Origin: Epiperipatus broadwayi
Lineage: Eukaryota > Onychophora > Udeonychophora > Euonychophora > Peripatidae
Direction of reading: 5' to 3'
Assembly: GCA_028023455.1 (NCBI GenBank)
Contig: JAQFVV010006208.1
Coordinates: 5,318,963 to 5,382,962 of the forward strand
DNA: 64,000 bases
Part shown: one piece after another, positions 44,696-57,171 of the stretch
Numbering within the stretch: position 1 is the stretch's first letter
Layout of the letters: each line of letters opens with the position of its first letter
Program-made: the position numbers and the translations under genes
Notes under the pieces: generated by a model
The model's input: only the letters and a program-made list of their open reading frames with translations
The model's database searches: none
What the model was told of the DNA's origin: nothing

Positions 44696-44806
44696 ATTTT
44701 TTTTCTTTCTCATGTGTCATAGCATCAACTGGGAAGCAAACCCGCCAACCTGGGACAACTGCCTGTAAAGCAGCCATTGCTGACCTCTCGGCTACCAATG
44801 CTTGAC
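44696..44806 (-). repeat. tRNA-derived SINE (long variant) with 11-bp target duplication
   Basis: Minus strand begins GTCAAGCATTGGTAGCCG, has A-box TAGCCGAGAGGTC, B-box GGCGGGTTTGCTTCCC, the tail ACACATGAGAAAG and an A-run. GCTTTTTGCAA flanks it at 44685-44695 and 44807-44817. Its head matches the Gly-type SINEs and its body the copy at 34631. Confidence 0.85.
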
Positions 44807-45129
44807 GCTTTTTGCAATATTTTAGTAAAAATAAATCATTTTTAGAAGAAATATTATGCACCAAGAAAGTGAGGTAATGAACTGAAACAATCAATACCAA
44901 AAGATAATCAGTACATTTGATAACAAGAAAAAAAACTAATAATGTGAGATAAAGATGGATATATATACATATTGATTATTATGAAACAAGAAAATCAAAA
45001 CCCATCGGCTGAAATAATGACAATATTTATATTCAAGTATATGATTATGGGTGAAAAAACATTCATATACAGAATGAAACCTTTTAAAATAAAAACATAA
45101 CTTTCTCAATAAATATGACCTTAATAAAC

Positions 45130-45930
45130 TTTAAACTTGTTAGTATTAGTCACAGTAACGACCAATAATCGCTAACATCTCATAATCCTGATCTTTTAAA
45201 TGATAAATAGTCACTAATGTTTTATAGTTCTGTTCATGTAGTAGCAACCAATGGTCTCCAATATCTCACAATTCTATTCTCATAATGGTGATTAGTGTTT
45301 ACTAATATATTCTTGTTCATGTGGCAATTATCAATAGACGTTAGCATGCCATTAACGGAGAACAATAATCACAAACAGTTCATATTTCTGTTTGCACAGC
45401 ATTGATTAAGGATTCCTAATATCTCATATTTCTGTTTATACAATAATGTTCAGTTGTCTCTACCATCTCATTTTTGTTCTCACATTAGTGATCACTGGTG
45501 ACTAATATCTCATTTCTGACCACATGCCAGTAGTCAATGATTATTAACTTCTTACATTCCTATTCATATAACAGTGATCAATGGTTACTAATATCATAAT
45601 TCTATTCTCACAAGTGAAAATTGAGATTAACATTTTATTTCTATTCATACAAGAGCAACCACTGATCACCAACATCTTATAGTTCTGTTGATACTTCAGT
45701 AATCAATGGTCACTGATCTCTTATTCCTGCTTGCATATCAGTGATTATTAGTTACTAATATTTCTGTTTATAAAATAGTGAATATAGTTCACTAATATCT
45801 CATATCCCTTTTTCATGATAGTAATCAATGGTCATTTAACATCTCCCTGTTATTACAACTGTGACCAATTGTAACAAACATACCATAATCCTGCCTGCAC
45901 AATAATAATCAATAATCACTGCTAATACAT
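45130..45930. repeat. Degenerate satellite, about 45-bp unit
   Basis: A loosely repeated unit with TGATCAATGGTCACTAATATC, TCATATTYCTGTT and CACAYAACAG elements runs about 17 times with many indels. It resumes at 47440-47770. Confidence 0.75.
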
Positions 45931-46860
45931 GGGTAAGATTTATGTTGACCAGCTGTTTATGCATCTGTAATAATTAATAAGACAATAACATTAACTAAAA
46001 GTAATAAAAACATGTTAATAATGAGAATAAAATAAAATGAGTGAAACCACTTTAACTTTTTTAAATAATTCCAATAATTAGCCACATGATAAACTGTTCA
46101 TATGCACAAATATTATATACAAGTCCAGTTATCTATGTGTATTCATTTACTTCGGTTTTGACACATATTTTAATCCTATTTTTAATATCAGTCTTTAACC
46201 ATTTTACTGGCTTCTCCAACGATTAGTGCACACATTGCACTTTTCTGCTTCCAAAGTTACACAATTGCTGCTCACATGATTGTATAAAATGCTGCTCTCC
46301 ACCACTAGAGCGTATCTGGTTAAAATTATACAGTTCAGACTATGTAGTAGGGCTCATTTACATATTTTGATCTCTGCTCAATATCAAATCCAAATTTTCA
46401 GCTTTATGTTTAATTTTCTAGAGTACATTTGTACAGATAATAACTTGAATGTACTGTCAGTACAAAAAATGCAAGATTTTAATTAAATATTTAGATTAAG
46501 TATATATGTATGCACACACATAAACAGTCTATAACTCACTCACTCTAGAAAAACAGCTCTTTTTGATTACAAAAATAATCTTGTCATCAAACTTTGGGAG
46601 ATAAACTTTTTTCTTCCTCTTGATTTTCTATTGCATCCACTAGATCTGTTATAACCTGATCATCTGATTGTGTACTCATTCTTGCTAGATAGATTGATTA
46701 GCTGTGGACATTATTTTGTATTTCTGAGGAGATAACAATATGCTCCTCTTCTTTATTAGAATTCCACAGTTTATTAAGTAACAATGTGGGCATTATCCAC
46801 AATTATTGTTTCACTCTACCGAGATCATAAATGATTGACGTTTCTCTTCAGAAATTTTTC
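45931..46860. other. Non-coding stretch between satellite and Gypsy remnant
   Basis: No recognised feature; part of it may be the untranslated or C-terminal end of the Gypsy element at 46867-47440. Confidence 0.35.
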
Positions 46861-46866
46861 CATTAT

Positions 46867-47440
46867 TCAGTTTAACTGAAGATTCTTAAAGAGAACTTTC
46901 ATTACAACACCAGGAAACAATTTTTTTTTTAAAATATCATGACTCCACACTAGTTTACTGATTTTAAACTCAACGTCAACATTATTATTCACAATAACTT
47001 TGTAATCAGGTAATATCTTCATTGAGTGTGTGCAACACTTATGACGCAGCAACAGTTCAGCTTGTGTTTTCATTGTGACACACTGGGAGTGAAATGTTGA
47101 TAAAACATATCAACCAAAGTTTCATGCATTTCTTTGTGAAATGTTTTATTCAGTGTTGCTTCCAAATATTGCGCTGCCTTTTCAGCTAAGCCATTTTACT
47201 CCAGATGATAAGGGGCAACGAGTCTATGTTTTATCGGATAAAAACTAATGGAACTCTTGTGATATAAATCCTGTCCCATTGACTGACAATTGTTTCCCGA
47301 AAACCATGACCTGCAAAGATCTATTTTAGGGCACGTATAGCACACACTCTACACTCATATTTTTAACAAGCTTATATTCTGCCCATTTCAAATAAGAATT
47401 AATTGCAACTAGGAAGATGCTTACGTTCATCAGACTTGCA
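46867..47440 (-). pseudogene. Ty3/Gypsy integrase remnant inside the satellite
   Basis: Read on the minus strand from 47440: AINSYLKWAEYKLVKNMS, the V-F-G-K-Q-L-S-V-N-G-T-G-F-I-S block (second catalytic Asp region, here altered), GVKWLS and further C-terminal pieces, ending with an open stretch (47073-46867) of the post-core region containing AELLLRHK. Order and spacing are those of a Ty3/Gypsy integrase. Stops and frame changes throughout; no LTR or reverse transcriptase recognised nearby. Confidence 0.65.
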
Positions 47441-47770
47441 TAACAGTGATCAATAGTCACTAATATTTTATAGTTCAATGGTCACTAATATCTCATTGTT
47501 TACACTACAGTGATAGTCATTAATATCTAATGGTTTGTTTTTGTAATAGGGGTTTATGATCACAGACATGTCTTATTCCCATAATAATGTTCAATGGTTA
47601 TGATCATCTTATATTTCTATTCTCACAATCATTGAATAAATAATTCACTAACATCTCAGCATTCTAGTCTCATTATTGTGATCAATGATTACTAACATCT
47701 CATATTCCAGTTTGTACATTGGTGACTATTGTTCATTAACTTTTCATATTACTGCTGCACAATATAAATA
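47440..47770. repeat. Degenerate satellite, second block
   Basis: Same about 45-bp unit as at 45130-45930 (AGTGATCAATAGTCACTAAT at the start). The two blocks were probably one array split by the insertion of the retroelement. Confidence 0.7.
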
Positions 47771-48329
47771 TTAGTATTAATACATTCCAAAAAGAAAAAA
47801 TAGAAGAAAGAATGGCAAAATATATTTTTTTTAAAAAAATAGCTATTCCCTTTTATGAAGAATTGTTTAAAAAGGAAACCTGAAATTTATACCACTTTCT
47901 TATACATATGCATATATTATCACATTTTAATTTCTTTATTAATAATTACTTTTATTTAAGTTTAGAAAGTCTATTTGAATATTTAAATTAAATTTTGTAA
48001 TCAGTTTTTAAAATACTTTTATCAAATGGATTTCTTTCAAATTTTGTACAATGCAATATGACAATGAAATATTTTGGGATTATTCCATCTAACAGTGTTG
48101 GCAGAGTGAATTTTAAATTCTTTGATATATGCTCAGTAAGTTTTCAGTAATGTGCATGACATAATAACATTTTTTTAAAAAAACTTACACTAAAAGTATT
48201 TATGGTTAATTAAAATAGAAATTAAAATAAATCTTAATTTATCTTGATTGTAAATGTTTGCTTTTAAATGCTTTATTGAAGTTGGAATCAATTTGTTTGT
48301 TGGCAAGTTTGTTGACTTGATTTTTTTAA

Positions 48330-49260
48330 AGTTACAGTGAAATTTTAAAATTGAGGTTTAATAGATTAAAATTCAATAGAATTGTTTGAAATTTGGTATA
48401 TAACTAATTAATAACAGGCTAACTCATATGGGGCACTAATTTTTGGTAGGTCACCTAGTTTCTTAGATATGGAACAGAGAGCAGAAACAATATCGAATAT
48501 TTTGATATTTCATATTTAAAAATTCTTCTTAAAACTTTCATTTGTTTTAAATAAGACTTTTGAGAAGGAGGTATAGATTTTTTTCTTTCAATTTAATATT
48601 TCAAAAATGAGATTTAATAAAGTTAAGTTCAATATAATTTGATGAAAATTTGTACATTTTTTAAAAATCTCTATGAAATTGATAGGACAGATTAATATTT
48701 GAAATAGGTGACTTAGTTTTTTTAGATATGGAAGAGTATGGTAAAGCTTTAAGTTTTAAATAATGCTTGCAATTTTTTTAATTACAATTGTCAGTTTCAT
48801 TTAAACAATAAGAAAGTTTTGTTTATAATATAGGTTTCTTAAGCTTTTTTAAAAAAAATTCAAATTAAAAAAAGGTAATTTTAAACAGAAAAGTTACTAA
48901 TTTCTTATATACAATTAAGTACACATACTAAATATGATATATACTTAAGGGGTATACATTTTAACTTATAGCAGTAATATCTAGTGTGAAATTGATTTAA
49001 AGTAAAATTATACATATTAAGTGAAGTTCATTTACAATAAAGTTTCGGTAAGCATTTTTTTTTAAAAAATTGACATTTAAAAGCAAAAATTCCAAAAATT
49101 TTCACTTAAAAAAGTTATTTCATATTTTTAATTGCTTATATACACAAATATTATGTACATATACTAAATATGATATATATATATAAGGGGTATACATTTT
49201 AACTTATAGAAGAAATATATCAACTATAAGTATCAAGTCAATTTGAAGTGAAGAGTAGTT
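48330..49260 (+). repeat. Two old local duplications
   Basis: The segments around 48340-48520 and 48595-48770 share CTTAGTTT/CCTAGTTTCTTAGATATGGAA and neighbouring blocks. The segments 48860-49030 and 49080-49260 share ACATACTAAATATGATATATA and GGGGTATACATTTTAACTTA. Both are diverged direct repeats in an AT-rich region without coding content. Confidence 0.6.
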
Positions 49261-49298
49261 ATACATTTTTAGTTGCTTTGCCAATACTAAAAAGTTAA

Positions 49299-49585
49299 AA
49301 ATAATAGATATATTTTTATATTAAATGCTTTTATTTACTGTGCACAAAAAGAAAAAAAAATTGTTTCTTCAATCACAATTGGGGTTTTTATATTTAACTT
49401 GAAATAAAAGCATGGGGTCCAGAAATTAATTAAGACCATCCCTATTTTTTAATTTCTAGATTCCTCCTCCCATGCTCTTATTTGAAGTTAAATCTAAAAC
49501 TCCAATTGTGGTTGAAGAAACAATTTCTATGTATAGTAAATAAAAACATTTAATATAAAAAAATTATCTCTGTTATTTTAAAATG
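49299..49585. repeat. Foldback element P
   Basis: TTTTATATTAAATGCTTTTATTTACT and TTGTTTCTTCAATCACAATT are mirrored by AATTGTGGTTGAAGAAACAA and its continuation; the centre is near 49445. A partial further copy lies at 49740-49890. Confidence 0.7.
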
Positions 49586-49899
49586 CTTCTTTCTTAAACA
49601 AAACAATGTTGGAATTGATTTTTAATATATGTGAATTTCCTTTCAAATATTACTGTGACATTTTATTTTCCATTTTAAAATTGGAATAGGAATAATTAAG
49701 AAAAAGATATGATTAGTAAAGAGTCAAAAATTATAATATAAAATATTTTAAAAATAATACTTTTATATAATGTGCACTAAAAGTCAAAAAAATCACTAAT
49801 TAGTGATTGAATTAATTGATTTATGGAAGCTCCATGGTTTTATTTTAAGTTAAATCCAAAAATTCAAATTGTGGTTGAAAAAAAAACCAATTATTTCTA

Positions 49900-50766
49900 G
49901 CTTTTTACTAAAGAGTAATTATTCATTATAAAATATATATATATTTTTAAAATAAATGGGCATAATTTGTTTTTAATTGAAAAAAAAAACAACTACAAAA
50001 ACTGGGAGCTAATTTGAATATATCAAATGCTTTTTAAAAAAATATTAGAATATTAATAATTTAAAATTATAATCAAGGATATTTATTATTTTTAGGACCA
50101 TTTCTGCTTAAGTAGCCTGATTGTTTTGTGTTATAAATTATTTTCAAAAAAACATTTTTCAAAACAAAATTCGTGATAGCAAAATGAATTTTAATTTTAA
50201 ATAGATATTAACAAAAAGAAATTCAGAAAAAAAATCCGGAATTAAAAAAATTATAACAACAGTCGTTAAAAAAATGTTATAAATTTCAATAAACCAGTCA
50301 ATAAAAAAATATCGTAAACTCTCTATTTACTGAATAACTTAACAATAATTTAAATATCCTGGAGGCATCCAAATGAAGATACAGCAGCATTGGATTAACT
50401 AAGAAAATTGGTTCTTCAAGATGGTAATGTGCTTAATAATTTCTACACAGGAAATGGTCATTGATTACTGATGGCAAGATACTATTAATGTGAAATTGGA
50501 GAGACAAAAATTACTAAGGAAAACAATATTCACAGTTGATATGCCTAATTTTTAAAAATATTCCATTGAATTTAAATTAGAACTTAGAAATCATTTTAAA
50601 ATGGTAGCAAGTTTTTGTAGATGGTTCATATTTGAATTAAATTAATAGAAAAATAACATGCACTATTAAGAATTGTGACAAAGATAGCTTTTATGAAGAA
50701 AAAATAATTTACCAGTAAATTTTATACTAAGACATGATAATATATGAAGGAAAGAAGGAATATGAA
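49900..50766. other. Non-coding stretch without recognisable feature
   Basis: AT-rich with many A-runs; nothing supported. Confidence 0.4.
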
Positions 50767-51010
50767 ATATTGGACTATTTCTACCATCTAATATGAGTTT
50801 TGAATGTCTTTAGAAAAAATTAACATTATTTAAATATTCCAAATATATTCAACTGTTAGTAATATCATACAGGTTAATATATGCCCAACATTTCGACAGG
50901 TATTCTCTCCTGTTCTTCGGGTGTTGTTGGCCTTATCAGTGACAGTACTAGCATGGGAATTAAAGCTGGACCCTTAGATCCTTGAATATTTAATTTTAAG
51001 GTATGTTCCA
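50767..51010 (-). repeat. Family C, single arm
   Basis: Begins ATTGGACTATTTCTACCATC; the minus strand shows CCCGAAGAACAGGAGAG ... ACCTGTCGAAATGTTGGG, a hammerhead-like segment in which stem II CAGG/CCTG and GAAA are kept, while the CUGANGA box reads CCGAAGA. Confidence 0.65.
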
Positions 51011-51060
51011 GAAATACTATCAAAATCACACTTTATTTTGCTGTAATATCCTGTAAATAC

Positions 51061-51197
51061 AAGTTATCCAAACCACTTCAAACACTTTTTAGCAAAACTC
51101 TTTATTTGTACATATATACATACACTTCTTCCCCCCCACTCTCCCCCAGAGCTATGATAAAAAAAAAAAAATAAAATAAAATATATATATATATAAA

Positions 51198-51238
<41 letters not shown>

Positions 51239-51475
51239 AAAATATATAAAAAAAAAAAAAAAATACTAACCAAAAATATATATAAAATATAATATTAAAA
51301 AAAAATATTTTTTTTTTTTTAAAAAATAAAATTTTTTTTTTTTATACCCCTAATTTTTTTTTTTTTATATCATAACTCTGACTCAGTACAGTTGAAATAT
51401 AAGGTGTATGTATATATGTACAAGTAAAGAGTTTGCTAAAAAGTGTTCAAAGTGGTTTGGATAATGTATTTATAT
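51061..51475. repeat. Inverted repeat around A/T homopolymer tract
   Basis: ATCCAAACCACTTCAAACAC and TAGCAAAACTCTTTATTTGT at the left are mirrored at 51427-51470. Between them lie about 200 bp of almost pure A- and T-runs (51160-51365). It is either a foldback element with a low-complexity loop or an assembly problem caused by one. Confidence 0.65.
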
Positions 51476-53720
51476 TCAAGAACTAAGGCCAGGATCCCAG
51501 CGGCCCCCCTGAAAAGGAGAAAAAGTCCAAAACGGCACCAACAGGAAAGGAAATAAAATTTTCTAAGCTCAAATTATATTGATGATGTAAAAGTCAATAA
51601 ACGACCCCCCCCGAAACCAAGATGAAATGAAAAAGATCCACAAGAAGAAGAACTGGATGGAACTCGGACGGTCAAAGGGGGAAATGCAAAAAATTTTATA
51701 CAAAAAAGCAGATACTTCCACGCGCCTAAATGGGCAAACCAAGAGGGGCCAGAGTAGGGAATTACAATGATATAAAGAAAGCATTGGCACCCCCCCTATA
51801 GTTAGAATGAGAGGGTTTGAAATTAATTAATTAAATTTGTAAAAGGAAAAAACCTTTTTGCTAATTACAATCTACTTTCAACCGAAGAAAATGTTTTGTA
51901 TAAAAGAATTTTCGGTTGATCGTGAATAAAGATAAAATAGATTTTATCTAAGAAAGGAATGTAAGCACAATGGGTGTCAAGTACTCAATATGGAAGCTTG
52001 CAAAAGTGTACTTTAATAAATAAAAAGGTAAAAGAGTGTAGAAAGGTATATGAAGGTATAATTAAATTTATTATTAGCTGATGCAATAGCTCGTAGAGGG
52101 GGTATGACAATTGGACTATTTGGGCTATATGTGCTGCTTACTGGGGGCTTTGAGTCAGTCGAGTACTAGCTTGCTAAAGCATGCGGACCAGTTAATGCTA
52201 GCTTGCCATAGCATTCCAATGGCAAAGATTTAGAAAGTTAAATCTTGTCTCCCGCTAGTCTAAAAAAATGGAACAGTATAGATTTAGGAGAAAATGAACT
52301 GTGTCTGTTAAAATTATAATCACTTGGTTATTTCCCAGAAAAAGAATTTGAAAATTAGCATTTAGCAAGGATCGTTAAGTGGAGTTTGGAAAATGATCAA
52401 CAACATGGATTCTCAATACGTTTAAATAGAAAAAAAAAAAACGAAAGACGAATCATAGTTGGAGAACTGCAATTTATTTAGGATCTACTTGCCCTAATCA
52501 GCCGTGTGTGATATACATATATACGGGAGAAGTATACTTACAGATCCGATAATTTGAAAGATGGCTCGATTATACGTTCCGGGTTATTATCCTACCATGG
52601 AGTAGACTTTCAGCCGTAGTACACCACCTGTTTGGCTATCAAGTCCGAAGATGCCTTAGAAGAAATAGCAGACCCTGATGACAAGAAAGACTCAAAGTAT
52701 ATCGGTGAATGGAAGCCTTATCTGCCCTATGAAGTAGCCGTGTGGCCCAGGAAGTTCGAATTGAATACAAGAACAAGTTCAGAGGAGCGTGTATAGTTGG
52801 TTACATATATTTTTTTTTTTATATATTCTATTATATATTTTTTTCTTCTCTCTCATTTATGTTCTTTGTAAATTTTTTTTTTATGATATATATATATTAT
52901 TACTGCATACCTTGTTATATGGATTTATTACTCTAAAGTGGGAAGGAATATAGGGCACACCCATTGTGTAATCTTTTAGATATGGTTTTTTTTTTTCTTT
53001 TATATATCTTGGGGTCATATGTATATGCATCGGTGGAGGGTAAATATAATTTAAATATTTTTTATATATATTGGACTTATATGTATGCATTAGTGGAGGA
53101 TAAATATAATAATCTGGGGATAATAAATATTCACTTTTGTAATTAAAATCGTTTATAAGTTTTTGACTTAGCTTTAAAATAATTATTAAGTTAGTAGTAC
53201 AGATATATAGTTTTTTTTTTAATACAAATGCAAATCCACGTAGTTAACCTGAGATTTATAGAATATAAAGTGAGCTAGATAGGGATAACTTACCGGAGAG
53301 TTGGATTGTTTCTTTTATTTTAGTCCGAACGTCTCGAAATATTCATATTCGTTAATGACTAGTCACATTTTACACACTCTTTCGGGAAAGAAAAGGAATA
53401 AGTATAATCTTGAACGGGAGTGGCGCTAGAGACTGAAGGAATATTCAGTACTCTTAAAGGTGTGTAAGGACACTTTAATTAGTCAACGTATAATTAATCG
53501 GCTAATGAAACAATTTAACAAGGAAGGTCTGGATGGGCCTAATTCTAGGTTCAATCTACTTCCTCTAATAATTTCTTTGAGGTATTTACTCATATTTAAT
53601 CAAAAATATTTTAGAGAATTATTATCGATGTCCCATTCTGTAGCATACGTCACTTCATGCTCGGTGTGTATGAGAGTCTAACCATGCAAGACCACTACAG
53701 GGTCGTCGAACCGGCACAAT
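51476..53720. other. Compositionally distinct block of unknown origin
   Basis: Richer in GC and in CG dinucleotides than its surroundings, with runs of C/G and few features of the repeats found elsewhere. Open pieces exist on the plus strand (about 51589-51767, starting SINDPPRNQDEMKKI, and about 52611-52790, containing KYIGEWKPYLPYEVAVWP), without domain signatures I recognise. The frames that begin with a start codon are short and AT-biased. Possibilities are a decayed retroelement, a transferred or contaminant segment, or an unknown gene remnant. Confidence 0.35.
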
Positions 53721-53904
53721 TGATACTTGTAATGAATTCTGATTTATAATTACAGGCTCAAGCAATTTCCTGAGTTTACTTCATCTAAATATGAATCTCT
53801 TACAAGCAATTCTTAGAAAAATCATTTTATATATTTCTTATAACACTTCTTTCATATACACTTCAATGCAAACAAATTTTCTTAATAACTTCTTTATTTT
53901 CCTT

Positions 53905-53945
53905 ACAGTTTTGACTGTCCAGCAGTCTTCATCAGAGCTCTAATC
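53905..53945 (-). repeat. Family D fragment with mutated hammerhead core
   Basis: Minus strand CTGATGA (53935-53929), extra A, stem II GACTG/CAGTC, then AAAA where GAAA is required. Only one arm; no palindrome. Confidence 0.6.
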
Positions 53946-54363
53946 TTCTTCTCTGCTTTAATTAATGATTTTAATTAAAAATCATTTTAGTTTAATATGA
54001 TTTCTCATATATCACACTTTGATACAAAGCAATAAATGATTGATAATTTCTATAAAGTTGTATATCGTTGATGTAAACATACTAAATAAACAATAAATTA
54101 TACATGAAAAAAATATTACAGTTTATTCTTTATGATACATTCACTCAAAAAAATAATTTTGAATTTTGTAAAGAAGACTTTTACAGATTTTATAAAATAC
54201 CTGACCTATCACTGCAGGGCACCAATTCATTGACCCTTGAAAGTGAAAGTGACTCTATCATTCCTTAGCATTTAGATGGACTGAAAAACTATGAAATATT
54301 TTTAATTAATATAAAATAAATCTAAAAACATGTCAATAATCAAAACTTCGCAAAGTCCCCTAA

Positions 54364-54525
54364 ACCACTCAACATCACATGATCACCATTTCTTATGTAG
54401 AAATTAATTTGGGGATATTGGATGAGTAGGCACCTGATGGATTTTATGCACAAGCCTTCTGGCATCCATTGATTACTCTGGCTTGCACTGAGTGTTGCTA
54501 CTGTATGGAGAGTTTTGCATGTTTT
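54364..54525. repeat. Family A element with 12-bp target duplication
   Basis: Begins ACCACTCAACATCACATGAT and ends GAGAGTTTTGCATGTTTT, and is flanked by AAAGTCCCCTAA at 54352-54363 and 54526-54537. The exact duplication defines both family A termini and, by its length, points to a retrotransposition mechanism. Confidence 0.8.
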
Positions 54526-54539
54526 AAAGTCCCCTAATA

Positions 54540-55860
54540 TCACAAAGATGATATATTTATCCCACAGTTCATATATCCTAATATTTCTCTACAATTCAAG
54601 TTCTTCAGCTTCATCTAGTTCTTTTACCTTTGTAAAGCAATGTAGTTATTTTAATCTTTGACACTATGATAAACCAAATGTGTACGCAGACAATAGCAAA
54701 ATAATAGATAACAATCTTCCATCATAAAAAAAATCAGCAAATTATGCTTAAAGTCATTCAGTCAAAAATGTTAACTAATATTACTGAAGATTAATCTCCT
54801 ACTAAATAGTCTTGCTACTTCATGTGTATAACAAAATGCCATATGTCTCACATAATTTTAACACTTTATAAGAAGTTGAACTAAAGAAAATTGAATGAAT
54901 CTGAGAGCTATTTCAATAAACTTTGAGCAGCATTCAACAACATCAATCTGTATTCGCTTATCAATCATATTTTTAACTTACTATATGATGAGTTAAATTT
55001 TTTTAAAGCATATTGAGTAATCATTAACTACAATGTTCACCTGATTCAAAATTATAAGTTATTCTTTGGATTACCTCTGTCTCTAGTGTTATTTATTGTA
55101 TAAATACTGGATTTTATCCCATTTGTAGGTTCTAGTTTTTCCATCCTTGATGTATGTTAATGTTTTAATTGTAGAGATTTGAATTGTCTTATTATTAAGT
55201 CAATAATTCAAGACTTTTGAACAGGAGCAGGCTCTTTTCAGTTCTACTTTGAAAATCTCATTGCATGGTAATCGTCTACAATTAAATTCCTTCCATTGAT
55301 TGGAGTACCTTATTGAACTTTTATGGATGCTTCTTGACACCTCATATATAAATATTAATCTGAAAATAAAATTCTACTGGCAAGCTGGTGATTTCATTGG
55401 GTCGTTTTAATTATTTTTTAGCAAGATGAAAATACTGAATTAACTTAAGTAAAATCAGCCACATATTTCAAATTGGATCAAGATCCTCTCATTTAGAATA
55501 TTCACAACTGCCTCATAATCTTAAGAACTATCTAGTTAACACCAAACTCTTGCACAACTAATTAATCCTAGGCGACTTTGGATGTCCGCAGTTAAATATT
55601 AACATTCAAATAGTGCCATAATTATCTACACTGAAAAATCCACTCTGTCTTTTTAAACAGAGGGTAACATATGACAATTTCTTAGATGCTAGAAACTTGG
55701 AATCGATATTTAACACAATCTTTACAATTTGGAATCACATGCAATATGGAATAAATTCCCATCCAAAATTAATATAATGATGTCCAACCTCAATAAATGT
55801 TATCTATGATTGTTTTCCAATAATCTTCTTTAATGATCAAAAATAAAAACATTTAGCAGC
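54540..55860. other. Non-coding stretch, possibly decayed LINE body
   Basis: No domain recognised. It lies immediately upstream of the LINE 3' end at 55870 and could be its decayed body. Confidence 0.35.
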
Positions 55861-55869
55861 ACTAAGAGA

Positions 55870-56195
55870 AGATAAGGAGTAACAAGAAGAGATCAAAAAC
55901 AATATATGGATAAGAGAACGAACAGGTGTTATTGACATCATTGAAAGAGTTAAAAGACTGAAATGAAGTTGGGCTGGAAATATTGCTAGAAGAGATGATA
56001 ATAGATGAATAATTGAAATCTTAAACTGAATTCCAAGAGATCGTAAGAGACTCAGAAAGAGACCACATCTGAGATGGATGGATGAAATATGAAAGTGTGC
56101 AGGGGTGGTGAGGAGAAGAGAGGATAGAGATTGAAGAAGATGTGTTAAAGGCTATCCTGCAGTGAATTGATGATGGTTGATGATGATGATAAGAT
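55870..56195 (+). pseudogene. 3' end of an endonuclease/RTE-type LINE
   Basis: The plus strand reads RERTGVIDIIERVKRLK, stop, SWAGNIARRDDNR, then IPRDRKR, RPHLRWMDEI, KCAGVVRR and CVKGYPAVN. These are the conserved blocks at the C-terminus of endonuclease-reverse transcriptase LINE proteins (K-W-x-W-A-G-H-x-A-R, G-R-P-x-x-R-W). Three or four expected Trp codons appear as TGA. The sequence ends in a TGATGATGG/GATGATGATGAT tail, as in RTE-clade elements. Confidence 0.7.
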
Positions 56196-56461
56196 AATTT
56201 TACACAAGACATTTTTATTGTTCTTTTTATATTCAGTAATATTTCCCATCCAATATATCACTCAGATATTTTTTTTACTCATTTTATATGATTGACAAAT
56301 GAAAGATCTTGTTTTTTTCTACTTTTATTTGGATAACCTGATGTTATTGACTGTTTTAGGAAAACTCATATATTCACATTACTTTGGGTTTTTTTTTTTA
56401 AATCCTTGGTGGTTATTACATCTAATTAATATTTGAATATAATTATAATGTATATAATAAA

Positions 56462-56975
56462 TTTTAGATGTAATTACAACGGATTTGAGTACAGACTTTC
56501 AATCTCTCTTCAGCTATCCACTCCTTGCATAACCGATATATACGATCACATATATGTGAAAAAGATAAAGGATCTCCAATATACATATTTCCTGCTAAAC
56601 AAGCACTCATTATATCATCATATCTCACACATACAGCAAATCTTCAAACTTATATTGACAGAGTTGGAGGGTGGAGGAAATTGAAGTCTGTAAATTTGAA
56701 GATTTGTTATCTTAATATAAACTGAGCACTGATTATATATGTGTGTGGGAGATGATGATATGGACCAACTGATGATTTCTGGTTCTGCATGAAATATACA
56801 TATTTGAGATCATTTATATTTCTTCACATGTATATGGTCTTGTGAATTCGTTATATAAGATGAAATGGATAGTTGAAGAAAGCATGAAAGCCTGTGATCA
56901 AATACCCTCTAATTACACCTAATTAAGTACACACCTATGAGCGTACAGGAGCACTATAGTTCTTGAGTTTTTTCC
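56462..56975. repeat. Family B repeat, copy 7 (palindrome)
   Basis: Ends AGATGTAATTACAACGG and TAATTACACCTAATTA are mirrored; centre near 56690. The left arm lost part of the hammerhead (deletion around 56610); the right arm retains it. Confidence 0.75.
56755..56813 (+). ncRNA. Hammerhead ribozyme motif (type I), family B copy 7
   Basis: ATGAT, CCAA, CTGATGA (56769-56775), stem II imperfect (TTTCT/TGCAT), GAAA (56791-56794), TATACATA, TTTG and ATCAT. The distal stem I pair ATGAT:ATCAT is kept, as in copy 1. Confidence 0.5.
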
Positions 56976-57171
56976 TATCTCTCTATAATCTTGTTTATAA
57001 GATTTCCACAATTTGTATGATAATCTTTAAAGTCTCAATAGTATAGGTCTGGGTTTTTTATTATCCAGTATCAAAAGCTACTTTTGTAGTGAACAAGCTT
57101 TTTCATTGATGAGGGTTTAAGTAAAGAATTGATTTAATTGAAATTCATATCATTCATTGATCAAAATAACA

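Noticed and set aside
51064-51273. Open frame of F, Y and I residues on the minus strand
   Set aside because: Produced by A-runs in low-complexity DNA.
56525-56725. Overlapping open frames near 56.4-56.7 kb
   Set aside because: They lie in the left arm of family B, in several frames, with no conserved protein features.
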